Source: Martelella endophytica (GTDB lineage: Bacteria; Pseudomonadota; Alphaproteobacteria; Rhizobiales; Rhizobiaceae). From it: DNA of 64,000 nt. Where the stretch lies: contig NZ_CP010803.1 in NCBI RefSeq assembly GCF_000960975.1, forward strand, positions 961,001 through 1,025,000. Reading direction: 5' to 3'. Within the stretch, counting starts at the first letter, position 1, and the number at the start of each line of letters is the position of its first letter. The notes beneath the pieces were generated by a model. It did no database searches, was not told where the DNA came from, and saw nothing but the letters and a program-made list of their open reading frames with translations. Below are positions 35,548 through 43,679 of this stretch, piece by piece. The position numbers and the translations under genes are program-made.

Positions 35548-36870
35548 ATGGACTTTATCTTCGACTATGTGGACGAGACCATTTTCGCGTCCATCCTGCT
35601 CTTCGGCCTGTTCTTCCTGATGCTGGCCCAGGGCATCGCCATCTCGGTCGCGATCGCGGTGTCATCGATCCTGACCGGCCTGTTCTTCCTGCCGCCGAGC
35701 GTCGCCTTCTTCGTCGCAACGCAGAAGATGTTTGCGGGCGTCGATTCATTCACCCTGCTGGCAATCCCCTTTTTCATCCTCGCCGGCAACATCATGAACA
35801 AGGGCGGCATCGCCATCCGGCTGGTGAACCTCGCCAAGCTGATCGGCGGACGCCTGCCGGGCTCGCTTGCCCATACCAACGTGATCGCCAACATGCTGTT
35901 CGGCTCGATCTCGGGCTCGGCGATCGCGGCGGCCGCCGCCGTCGGCGGCACCATGGCGCCCCTGCAGAAGAAGGAAGGCTACGACCCGACCTTCTCCGCC
36001 GCCGTCAACATCGCCTCGGCGCCCTCCGGCATCCTGATCCCGCCGAGCGGTCCGCTGATCCTGTTCTCGCTGGTTTCGGGCGGCACCTCGATCTCCGCGC
36101 TCTTCATCGGCGGCTACGTGCCCGGCCTGCTGATGGGCCTTTCGGTGATGATCGTCGCCGGCGTCATTGCCAAACGGCGGAAGTTTCCGGTCTCGGAAAT
36201 CCCCGGCTTCGGCGAAGCCGCGAAGATCGTCTGGCAGGCCCTGCCGCCACTGCTGATGGTGGTGGTCGTGATCGGCGGCATCGTCATCGGCGCCTTCACG
36301 GCGACCGAGGGCGCGGCCGTGGCCGTCCTCTACTCCTTCGTCCTGTCGCTGATCTACCGGCTTGCAACCTGGCGCGAATATGTCGATGTGCTGAAAAGCT
36401 CGATGGTCACCAGCGCCGTCATCCTGTTCCTGATCGCGGCGTCAGGGGTGATGTCCTATGTCATGACCATCACCGGCATTCCGGACGCGATCGCTGATGC
36501 GCTTCTGACCTTCAAGAACCCGATCGTCATCTTGCTGATCATGAATATCTGCCTGCTGATCATCGGCTTCTTCATGGACCTGACTCCGGCGGTGCTGATC
36601 TTCACCCCGATCTTCCTGCCGATCGCGCGGGAAGTGGGCATGGACCCGGTCCAGTTCGGCCTGATGATGATCTTCAACCTCGGCATCGGCTCGATGACGC
36701 CGCCGGTGGGCTCGGTCCTGTTCGTCGGCTGCAGCATTGCCGGCGTCAGCATCGAGAAGGTGGCAAAGCCGCTGCTGCCCTTCTTCATCACGCTGGTGAT
36801 CGCCCTCCTGATGATCACATACATCCCGGCGCTCACGCTCGGCCTGCCGCGCCTGCTGGGTCTGATGTAG
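35548..36870 (+). CDS. TRAP transporter large permease (DctM family)
   Basis: Main transport subunit of 440 residues with about 11-12 helices. DctM signatures: FFILAGNIMNKGGIA, NMLFGSISGSAIAAAAAVGG, IPPSGPLILFSLVSGGTS and GIGSMTPPVGSVLFVGC. It follows the small permease gene directly. A GC hairpin (36896-36912) lies in the 70-base gap to the GH31 gene, so readthrough into GH31 may be partial. Confidence 0.92.
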   Translation: MDFIFDYVDETIFASILLFGLFFLMLAQGIAISVAIAVSSILTGLFFLPPSVAFFVATQKMFAGVDSFTLLAIPFFILAGNIMNKGGIAIRLVNLAKLIGGRLPGSLAHTNVIANMLFGSISGSAIAAAAAVGGTMAPLQKKEGYDPTFSAAVNIASAPSGILIPPSGPLILFSLVSGGTSISALFIGGYVPGLLMGLSVMIVAGVIAKRRKFPVSEIPGFGEAAKIVWQALPPLLMVVVVIGGIVIGAFTATEGAAVAVLYSFVLSLIYRLATWREYVDVLKSSMVTSAVILFLIAASGVMSYVMTITGIPDAIADALLTFKNPIVILLIMNICLLIIGFFMDLTPAVLIFTPIFLPIAREVGMDPVQFGLMMIFNLGIGSMTPPVGSVLFVGCSIAGVSIEKVAKPLLPFFITLVIALLMITYIPALTLGLPRLLGLM

Positions 36871-36895
36871 GGCGCTGCCCTCTGCTACACCGGCT

Positions 36896-36912
36896 GCGGC
36901 GCCCTGCGCCGC
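36896..36912 (+). other. GC hairpin after the TRAP large permease gene
   Basis: GCGGCGC, loop CCT, GCGCCGC: a seven-pair stem 25 bases after the permease stop. The following CGCCTTTC is only weakly T-rich, so terminator function is uncertain. Confidence 0.4.
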
Positions 36913-36940
36913 GCCTTTCACTAAAATCCGGAACATTGTC

Positions 36941-39346
36941 ATGCGCACCCTGAAAAACTGGAAACTTGCCGAGCAGAACGACCACGCCGTAAGGCTCATC
37001 GTCGATGACCGCCACAGCCTGGACATCTCCGTTCTCGAGGAGACGCTGTTCAGGGTAGCGTTGCGCAAGGATGGGACGTGGCGGCTCGACCGCACCTGGT
37101 CGATCGCGCCGACGGAAGACGTCCCCGCCGAAGGCCGCTCCCGCGACGACCTTGCCGGGTTTTCGCGCCCCCGGGCCGAGGTCAAGATCGACACGGACGC
37201 ATGTCGGCTGACGATCGCCACCGCCACGCTGCGCGTGACGGTCGAACGGCCGCTGACCCTGCGCTGGGAACATCGCACGGCAGAAGGAAACTGGGCCCTC
37301 GTGGCCGAGGAGCGGCCGACCGGCGCCTACATGCTGGGTATCGGCGACCACCGCAACAGCCACTTCCTGCTGCGCAAGCCGGGCGAGCGGGTTTACGGCC
37401 TCGGCGAGAAAGCGGGTGACCTCGAGCGTTCCGGACGCCGCTTCGAGATGCGCAATCTCGATGCGATGGGCTACGATGCCCGCACCACCGACCCGCTCTA
37501 CAAGCACCTGCCGGTAACATTTACCGTGACGCCCGAGGCCGGCGCGTTCTCGCTGTTTTACGACAACCTGTCGTCGTGCTGGTTCGATATCGGCAACGAG
37601 TTCGACAATTATCACAAGCCGTTTCGCGCCTATCGCGCCACCGATGGCGACCTCGACTATTATTTCGCCTGGGCGACGAAACTGCTCGACCTCGTCCGCA
37701 ACCACACCCGCCTGACCGGCGGGACCGCCTTCATGCCGCGCTGGGCGCTCGGCTATTCGGGCTCCACCATGGCCTATACCGACCGACCGAACGCGCAGCA
37801 GGAACTCGAAGGCTTTCTGGCGCAGCTCGCCGAGTACGATATTCCCTGTGACAGCTTCCAGATGTCGTCGGGCTATACATCCATCGACGGCAAGCGCTAT
37901 GTCTTCAACTGGAACGAAGACAAGTTTCCCGATGTCGAAGGCATGACGCGCCACTATGCGGCCGCAGACGTCACGCTGATTGCCAACATCAAGCCCGCTT
38001 TGCTGCAGGACCATCCACGCTTCCGCGAAGCGCTGGAGGCCGGCCTGTTCATCCGCGACAGCGAGAGCGAAGGCTACGCAGACGCCGTCTTCTGGGACGA
38101 TTCCGGCGCCCATCTGGACTTCACCAATCCCGCCGCCGTGGCGTGGTGGAAGGACGGCGTGACCACGCAGCTTCTTGAACGCGGCATCGCCTGCACCTGG
38201 AACGACAACAATGAATATGAAATCTGGGACGACGGCGCCCGGTGCCACGGCTTCGGCCGCGAAATTCCGATCGCCCTGATCCGGCCGCTGCATTCCATGC
38301 TGATGAGCCGGGCGTCCCGCGACGCCCAGCAGGCATTCGCGCCTGAGAGCCGCCCCTATCTCATTTCCAGGGCCGGATGCCCCGGCATCCAGCGCTACGC
38401 CCAGACATGGACCGGCGACAACTACACCCGCTGGGAAACCCTGCGCTACAATATCCGCATGGGCCTCGGGCTCTCGCTGTCCGGCATCTATAATATAGGT
38501 CACGATGTCGGCGGTTTTTCCGGTCCGAAGCCCGAGCCGGAGCTGTTCGTGCGCTGGGTCCAGAACGGCATCTTCCATCCCCGTTTCACCATTCACTCAT
38601 GGAACGACGACGGAACCGCGAACGAGCCGTGGATGTACCCGGACGTCCTGCCGCTGATCCGGCAGGCGATCAGGTTGCGCTACCGGCTGCTGCCCTATCT
38701 CTACACCCAGACCTGGATGGCGACGTGCGCGCACGAGCCGATCCTGCGCCCGACCTTCCTCGATCATCCCGACGATCAGCGCACCTACGACGAAACCGAC
38801 GACTTCATGCTCGGAAGAGACATTCTGGTTGCCAATGTCGTCGACAAGGCGGCCACCGAACGGGACGTCTACCTGCCCGAAAACGCCACCGGGTGGTGGG
38901 ACGCGCGAAGCGGTCAGTATCACGCGCCGGGCACGTCCGTGACCGTTCCGGTCGCGCTTGACAGCATTCCCCTGTTCATTCGCGCCGGCGCGGTCATTCC
39001 CCTCTGCGACGAAACCTCCCGTGCTCATGAGGATGCCGACCGCGGCAGAACGATCGCGCTGTTTCCGGTGCCTGATCGGTTCGAGAGCGAACGCGTTCAT
39101 TACGACGATGACGGGCAAACGACCGGATGGCAGTCCCCCGAGGCCCATGCGATCACCACGTTCCGGTTTTCCGGCGACGGGGATGCACTCTCCCTTTCCC
39201 GTGCGGTTTCGGGTCAATATCAGCCCGGCTTCCGGCACCATCATGTATGGCTGCCGCAAGCAGAGACACGGCGACTGCGCTGCAATGGCTTCGACGCGAC
39301 GCCCGGGCAGGCGCCGCGCGATGAACTCTCCGGATATCTGGGCTGA
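36941..39346 (+). CDS. Glycoside hydrolase family 31 enzyme (alpha-glucosidase/alpha-xylosidase type)
   Basis: An 801-residue retaining alpha-glycosidase with no signal peptide. Seen: the N-terminal beta domain ending FLLRKPGERVYGLGEKAGDL, FMPRWALGYSGS at the start of the barrel, nucleophile region TWNDNNEYEIWDD (the WxDxNE motif), acid/base region TWTGDNYTRWETL, GLSLSGIYNIGHDVGGF and a C-terminal beta domain with YDDDGQT. It is last in the TRAP QM operon, 70 bases after dctM. The substrate cannot be read from sequence; in this context an alpha-linked side sugar of a plant or algal polysaccharide is plausible. Confidence 0.88.
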   Translation: MRTLKNWKLAEQNDHAVRLIVDDRHSLDISVLEETLFRVALRKDGTWRLDRTWSIAPTEDVPAEGRSRDDLAGFSRPRAEVKIDTDACRLTIATATLRVTVERPLTLRWEHRTAEGNWALVAEERPTGAYMLGIGDHRNSHFLLRKPGERVYGLGEKAGDLERSGRRFEMRNLDAMGYDARTTDPLYKHLPVTFTVTPEAGAFSLFYDNLSSCWFDIGNEFDNYHKPFRAYRATDGDLDYYFAWATKLLDLVRNHTRLTGGTAFMPRWALGYSGSTMAYTDRPNAQQELEGFLAQLAEYDIPCDSFQMSSGYTSIDGKRYVFNWNEDKFPDVEGMTRHYAAADVTLIANIKPALLQDHPRFREALEAGLFIRDSESEGYADAVFWDDSGAHLDFTNPAAVAWWKDGVTTQLLERGIACTWNDNNEYEIWDDGARCHGFGREIPIALIRPLHSMLMSRASRDAQQAFAPESRPYLISRAGCPGIQRYAQTWTGDNYTRWETLRYNIRMGLGLSLSGIYNIGHDVGGFSGPKPEPELFVRWVQNGIFHPRFTIHSWNDDGTANEPWMYPDVLPLIRQAIRLRYRLLPYLYTQTWMATCAHEPILRPTFLDHPDDQRTYDETDDFMLGRDILVANVVDKAATERDVYLPENATGWWDARSGQYHAPGTSVTVPVALDSIPLFIRAGAVIPLCDETSRAHEDADRGRTIALFPVPDRFESERVHYDDDGQTTGWQSPEAHAITTFRFSGDGDALSLSRAVSGQYQPGFRHHHVWLPQAETRRLRCNGFDATPGQAPRDELSGYLG

Positions 39347-39396
39347 CGCGCGCCGCACACGCCGATGTGGCTGGCGACAGGGATATAGCCACGCGT

Positions 39397-39655
39397 GACG
39401 TCCAGCGTTTCCTCCTAATCCTGGACTATTGCAGCAATTTGGCTCTCTATCCCGCCATTGAGCCCTGTTTCCGCGACCAGCAGCCCCCGTTCCCGGCTGT
39501 CTGGGGCAAGCACGATCCGGCCTCCATAACGCCGGCCGCTGGGCGCTTCATCCGCGATTTCCCAGACGCGAAAATCCATCTTGTTGACGGGGCCATTTCG
39601 CCCCGGAAGCCAACCACGCAGAAATCGCGGGTTATGGGCGCGACGTTCCGGGGTC
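39397..39655 (+). pseudogene. Frameshifted C-terminal relic of an alpha/beta hydrolase
   Basis: The frame reads DYCSNLALYPAIEPCFRDQQ, then PPFPAVWGKHDPASITPAAG and RFIRDFPDAKIHLVD, matching the C-terminal third of epoxide-hydrolase or dehalogenase-like proteins (YRTN..LYP..Q..FR..QPP.L..WGK.D). After HLVD the family sequence GHFAPEANHAEIAG continues in another frame, so a frameshift separates the Asp and the catalytic His regions. No N-terminal part exists in the window. It lies between the convergent GH31 and M20 genes; the rest of 39347-39697 shows nothing. Confidence 0.6.
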
Positions 39656-39697
39656 GTTCGACCTTGGCGTTACGCGGGAACAGGGCGTATTACGCCG

Positions 39698-41110
39698 TTA
39701 ACGCATTTCGCCAAGGCGCTTCCGTCCGGTCTTTTCGCTCCACTCGGCCCATGTTTTGTCGATGAGCGCCGGATCGGCGACGGCCTTGAGGCCGGTGGCG
39801 GCGATGGTTTTGGCGGCGTGCACGAAGGCCTTGTGGGCGGCCGGGCTCTTGCCTTGGGCGACCACCTGCCAGGTGTGGGGATTGGTGCCGATTGCCCAGG
39901 CCGGCGTCCAGCACTGCGCGGTTGGAATAACCCAGCTGACATCACCGACATCGGTGGAACCGGCGCGGAAATGCGACTTGCCCTCAAAGGCCCTCAGCCC
40001 CCGGTGGAGAGGCTGAGACCCGTCGACCCGGCTGTTGGAAAGCGCATCCTCCCGAACCTGATAGAGCCGGACGCTGCTGTCGATCGCCTCCTGCGAAAAC
40101 GTCGCCTGAATGTCCTTCGCGAAAGCCTCGTCGGCCTCATCGAAGGGCACGGGCCCGAGCGCCGTCATCTGCTCGTGCATCGCCGTTTCGAGCGTGATGT
40201 TGGGCAGCAGGCTGTTGGTCGCCTTGCCGAGCCCCAGCTCGACGCTGGTCTCCGTCATCATGGCGGCACCTTCGGCAATCTTCTTCACCCGTTCGGCGAG
40301 CGCCCGCGCGCCGCCGATTTCCGGAGCTCTGATCATGTAGCGGCCGGCCGCGTGCGCCTGCACGACGTTGGCCGCGACGCCGCCGGTCTCGGTGATCGCG
40401 TAATGGATCCGGCAATCGGACGGGATATGCTCGCGCAGGAAATTGATACCGATATTGGTGAGCTCCAGCGCATCGAGCGCGGAACGGCCGAGATGGGCGG
40501 CGTTGGAGGCGTGGGCGGCCACGCCCTTGAAGCGGATATCGTATTCGATGACGGCGAGATTATTGGTGGAGCGCACGCCATTGAAGGGCGCGGGATGCCA
40601 GGTCAGCGCGAGATCGACATCGTCGAACACGCCGGCCTCGGCCATGATCGTCTTGGCGCCGCCGCCCTCTTCCGCCGGGCAGCCATAATAGCGCACGGTC
40701 GCGGCAACGCCGTTCTTTTCCAGATGTCGGGCAAGCCCCACCGCCGCCAGAAGCGAGCCCGCGCCAAGCAGGTTGTGGCCGCAGCCATGGCCGCTTGCGC
40801 CCGGATTGTCGGATTTTTCCTCGGCGATACCGGCGACCTGGTTCATGCCGGCCAGCGCATCAAATTCGCCGAGGATCGCGATCACCGGCCTGCCGCCGCC
40901 ATACTCCCCGCAAAAGGCAGTCTCGATGCCGGCGACGCCGCGCGTGACGGAAAACCCGTATTTCTCCAGAAGTGCGGCCTGGAGCTTCGCCGATTCGAAT
41001 TCCTCGAATTTCAGTTCGGCAAGCTCCCATATCCGGTCGGAGAGTTCGATGAATTCCGGCTTCAATGCCTCGATTTCATTCGCGAGTTGTTCGATCGCCT
41101 GCTGCGTCAT
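39698..41110 (-). CDS. M20-family amidohydrolase (AbgB-like)
   Basis: Metallo-amidohydrolase of 470 residues in the M20D / p-aminobenzoyl-glutamate hydrolase subunit B group. Metal ligands are visible: ASGHGCGHNLLG (His), GCPAEEGGGAK (Glu-Glu) and LTWHPAP (His); the dimerisation domain carries VAAHASNAAHLGRSALDAL. There is no signal peptide. It is last in the ABC-transporter operon and probably cleaves an N-acyl or peptide-like bond in an imported compound. AbgB normally pairs with AbgA, which is absent, so the exact substrate is open. Confidence 0.82.
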   Translation of the reverse strand: MTQQAIEQLANEIEALKPEFIELSDRIWELAELKFEEFESAKLQAALLEKYGFSVTRGVAGIETAFCGEYGGGRPVIAILGEFDALAGMNQVAGIAEEKSDNPGASGHGCGHNLLGAGSLLAAVGLARHLEKNGVAATVRYYGCPAEEGGGAKTIMAEAGVFDDVDLALTWHPAPFNGVRSTNNLAVIEYDIRFKGVAAHASNAAHLGRSALDALELTNIGINFLREHIPSDCRIHYAITETGGVAANVVQAHAAGRYMIRAPEIGGARALAERVKKIAEGAAMMTETSVELGLGKATNSLLPNITLETAMHEQMTALGPVPFDEADEAFAKDIQATFSQEAIDSSVRLYQVREDALSNSRVDGSQPLHRGLRAFEGKSHFRAGSTDVGDVSWVIPTAQCWTPAWAIGTNPHTWQVVAQGKSPAAHKAFVHAAKTIAATGLKAVADPALIDKTWAEWSEKTGRKRLGEMR

Positions 41111-41162
41111 GGGGAGGTCCTGTTTGCTGCCGCGGCAGCGGGTCTGGGGTCATGAAAGGTCG

Positions 41163-41186
41163 CGCGGCCCATGTCGACGGGCCGCG
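41163..41186 (-). other. Intercistronic hairpin between the binding-protein and M20 genes
   Basis: CGCGGCCC, loop ATGTCGAC, GGGCCGCG: a perfect eight-pair stem in the 134-base gap. A second palindrome, GCTGCCGCGGCAGC (41126-41139), follows nearer to the M20 start. The placement resembles the hairpins flanking the AlgQ-like genes. Confidence 0.5.
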
Positions 41187-41244
41187 GGATAAGGGTGTTT
41201 GAGGAGAAACGCCGCGCCGCAGATGCAGCGCGGCGACGAGCCGG

Positions 41245-42786
41245 TCAGTCGACCGAGACTTCCCATACGCGGGGATTGCCCTGCCATACGGGGGAGCCTT
41301 CAAGGCTCGCGGTCGCGGCCCAGATGTCGACCATGTCGTACATGAACAGGCCCGGCATATCCTCAAGCATCAGCGTGTGGAAATCGTCGAAGATCTGCTG
41401 GCGCATTTCCTGATCGGTTTCGCGATAGGCGGCGTCGAGCAGTTCTACGGCCTCCGGATTCTCCCACATCAGCGAGGTGTTCTCATCCTTGTCGCCGACA
41501 TAGAAGCTCATCATCAGCGCCGGGTCGAGACGCGGCGAGACCGACTGCGAGATCACCTGGTAATTGCCCGAACGGCGGCGTTCAACCTGGGTGGCGTAGT
41601 CGAGCACCTCGATCTGAACGTTGAGGCCGGCCTGCTGCATCATCGCCTGGGCAATGATTGCCGCCGGATAGCTTGGCACATTGCCGCGACGGTTGGCGAT
41701 GATCGAGATCGGCTCGCCGTTATAGCCGGCGTCCTGCAGCCCCTTCTTCGCAGCCTCGATATCGTAGGGCAGGCACTCTTGCTGGGTCTCGCTGTAATAG
41801 ATCGAGTTGGTCGCGATCATCGAGCAGTTGGGCGTGCCGGTTCCGTTGGAGGCGGCGGCAACAAGCTGCGGCAGATCGAGCGCCATGGCCATGGCGCGGC
41901 GAACGCCCGGATTGGACAGAACCGGATCGCGGGTCTGCATGTAGAACAGGTTCTTGCCGTTGTTGACGGCGACGATGAGCTTGCTGTCATCGCGATCCTC
42001 GAATTCCGGCATCAGGTCCGGCGAGACTTCGGCGAGATCGAGCGCGCCGGACTGGATGCCGGCCTTCACCGTCGAGGCATCCGGAACCACCATGAACTTG
42101 ACGCCATCGGCGAGCGGGTTCTTGGCCCCGACCGTGCCGTCCGGTTCGCCGTCGTTCGGCGGCGAGACATAGGCGTCATTCTTGGCGAGATGGACATATT
42201 CGCCCTTCTTCCACTCGTCCCACTTGAACGGGCCCGTGCCGATCGGCGCGACGAAGCTGCCGTCCTCGCCCACGGATTTCGGCGAGATGATGCCGGTGAA
42301 GCCGCATTCCGGGCGGGCCATCAGGCCGAGGAAGACCGCCGAGGGCTCGGCAATCGTCATCGTCACGGTCGCATCATCGACCTTCTCGACGCCGGTCAGC
42401 TTGACCACGCGGCTGCCGTCGAAATCCGGCAGGCAGCGCCACTTGCTGTCGGCGTCCATGTAGCGGTTCATGGACCAGACCACGTCGTCGGCGGTCATCT
42501 TGTCGCCATTGTGGAAGGTGACGTCATCGCGCAGCGTGAAGGTATAGGTCAGCGCGTCATCGGACATCGAGACCGACTTTGCGAGAAGCGGCTTAACCGC
42601 GCCATCCTCGGTATAGCCGACCAGACCTTCGAGAATGTGCATCATGATCGCGTCGGTATTGCCGTCACGATTGACGCCCGGATCGTTGGAGCGGAGGTCG
42701 GAAGAGAGCGCGACGACGATATCGCGCGCGGCCGCCGTCTGGGTAAGCGCCGCCAGCATCACGCCGGCCAGGAGTAGTTTCTTCAT
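41245..42786 (-). CDS. ABC transporter substrate-binding protein, family 5 (dipeptide/oligopeptide type)
   Basis: Periplasmic receptor of 513 residues with signal peptide MKKLLLAGVMLAALTQTAAA. Family 5 features: LRSNDPGVNRDGNTDAIMMH, FTLRDDVTFHNGDKMTADDV, GTGPFKWDEWKKGEYVHL, NPGVRRAMAMALD and the late NRRGNVPSYPAAIIAQAMMQ. It follows AGAGGGATAAAC. It delivers peptides or related amides to the DppBC-like permeases encoded upstream in the same operon. Confidence 0.9.
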   Translation of the reverse strand: MKKLLLAGVMLAALTQTAAARDIVVALSSDLRSNDPGVNRDGNTDAIMMHILEGLVGYTEDGAVKPLLAKSVSMSDDALTYTFTLRDDVTFHNGDKMTADDVVWSMNRYMDADSKWRCLPDFDGSRVVKLTGVEKVDDATVTMTIAEPSAVFLGLMARPECGFTGIISPKSVGEDGSFVAPIGTGPFKWDEWKKGEYVHLAKNDAYVSPPNDGEPDGTVGAKNPLADGVKFMVVPDASTVKAGIQSGALDLAEVSPDLMPEFEDRDDSKLIVAVNNGKNLFYMQTRDPVLSNPGVRRAMAMALDLPQLVAAASNGTGTPNCSMIATNSIYYSETQQECLPYDIEAAKKGLQDAGYNGEPISIIANRRGNVPSYPAAIIAQAMMQQAGLNVQIEVLDYATQVERRRSGNYQVISQSVSPRLDPALMMSFYVGDKDENTSLMWENPEAVELLDAAYRETDQEMRQQIFDDFHTLMLEDMPGLFMYDMVDIWAATASLEGSPVWQGNPRVWEVSVD

Positions 42787-42818
42787 GTTTATCCCTCTTT
42801 GGTTCTGTTTTCAGGCCT

Positions 42819-43679
42819 TCAAAGTCCGGTGAAACAGGCGCGGGCGAGCCGGCCGATCGTCTCGAGTGCCACCGTATAGCCGGGAAGCCCGTCCGGCATG
42901 GTGAGCGGTACCCCGTCCGTGTAGGCGGCGAGGATGAAGAGCGGCGCGCCGTCGCGATAGACGATGCCCGCATCCATGCGTCCGCGCTTTCCCCTTCCAC
43001 CCTTGCTGGCGATCACCGTGTCGAAGGGAAGGCGCGCGTGAATTCCGTAGCGCAGGACCTGCGATTTCAGCATTTTCAGCGCGAAGGCCGACAGCTCCTG
43101 CGAGATGCCGAGCCGCGCCGAGGCCGCGGCATCGGTCTGGGCGGCCAGGATCATGTCGAGCAGCATCACCTGGTCGGCGGCCGTCGTCACCGTCACCGCG
43201 TCGAGCGGATGGTCGTGGGGCAGCGCGATCGGCGGGATCAGGAAGCGGTGATGGGTGCCGGTCATGCCGATTGCCGCGCAATAGGCCTGGACCTCTTCCA
43301 GCGTCAGCCGTTCGAACACCATATGGGTGCAAACATTGTCGGAAAGCGTGATCATGCCGGCAATCGCATCGCGCAGCGACAGCACCATGCCGGGCGTCAT
43401 GTGGCGCAGCACGCCGCTTGCCACCTGTTCGGCGTGGCGCGGCTCATAGACGATCTTCTCGTCGAAGCTGAGCCGCCCCTCCCCGATCGCCTGCAGCGCG
43501 GCCATCATGATCGAGATCTTGCGGGTCGAGGCCGACGGGGTCTCCTCGGTCGCGCCGCGCTCGATGGTTTCGCCTGTCAGCAGGTTCTTGACCTTGAAGC
43601 GGACGGTGAAATCCTGCGCATCGCAGATTTTGGCGAGTTCGGCGGCCGTCGCTTCGGTCTTTTCGGTTGTGTCAGTCAT
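42819..43679 (-). CDS. Class A beta-lactamase-fold serine hydrolase
   Basis: A 286-residue protein of the serine beta-lactamase/DD-peptidase fold. Catalytic motifs: Ser51-x-x-Lys54 (STRK), Ser113-Asp-Asn (SDN) and Lys226-Gly-Gly (KGG in place of KTG). I see no Glu equivalent to Glu166 of class A lactamases in the expected loop, and there is no signal peptide, so antibiotic hydrolysis is unlikely. Its start overlaps the end of the ABC ATPase gene by eight bases and is preceded by GGAGGAACACG. Being inside a peptide-uptake operon suggests a cytoplasmic amidase or esterase on the imported compound. Confidence 0.78.
   Translation of the reverse strand: MTDTTEKTEATAAELAKICDAQDFTVRFKVKNLLTGETIERGATEETPSASTRKISIMMAALQAIGEGRLSFDEKIVYEPRHAEQVASGVLRHMTPGMVLSLRDAIAGMITLSDNVCTHMVFERLTLEEVQAYCAAIGMTGTHHRFLIPPIALPHDHPLDAVTVTTAADQVMLLDMILAAQTDAAASARLGISQELSAFALKMLKSQVLRYGIHARLPFDTVIASKGGRGKRGRMDAGIVYRDGAPLFILAAYTDGVPLTMPDGLPGYTVALETIGRLARACFTGL

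Noticed and set aside
42819..43679. Antibiotic-resistance beta-lactamase
   Set aside because: The fold motifs are present but signal peptide and Glu166 equivalent are not seen, and the gene is embedded in an uptake operon.
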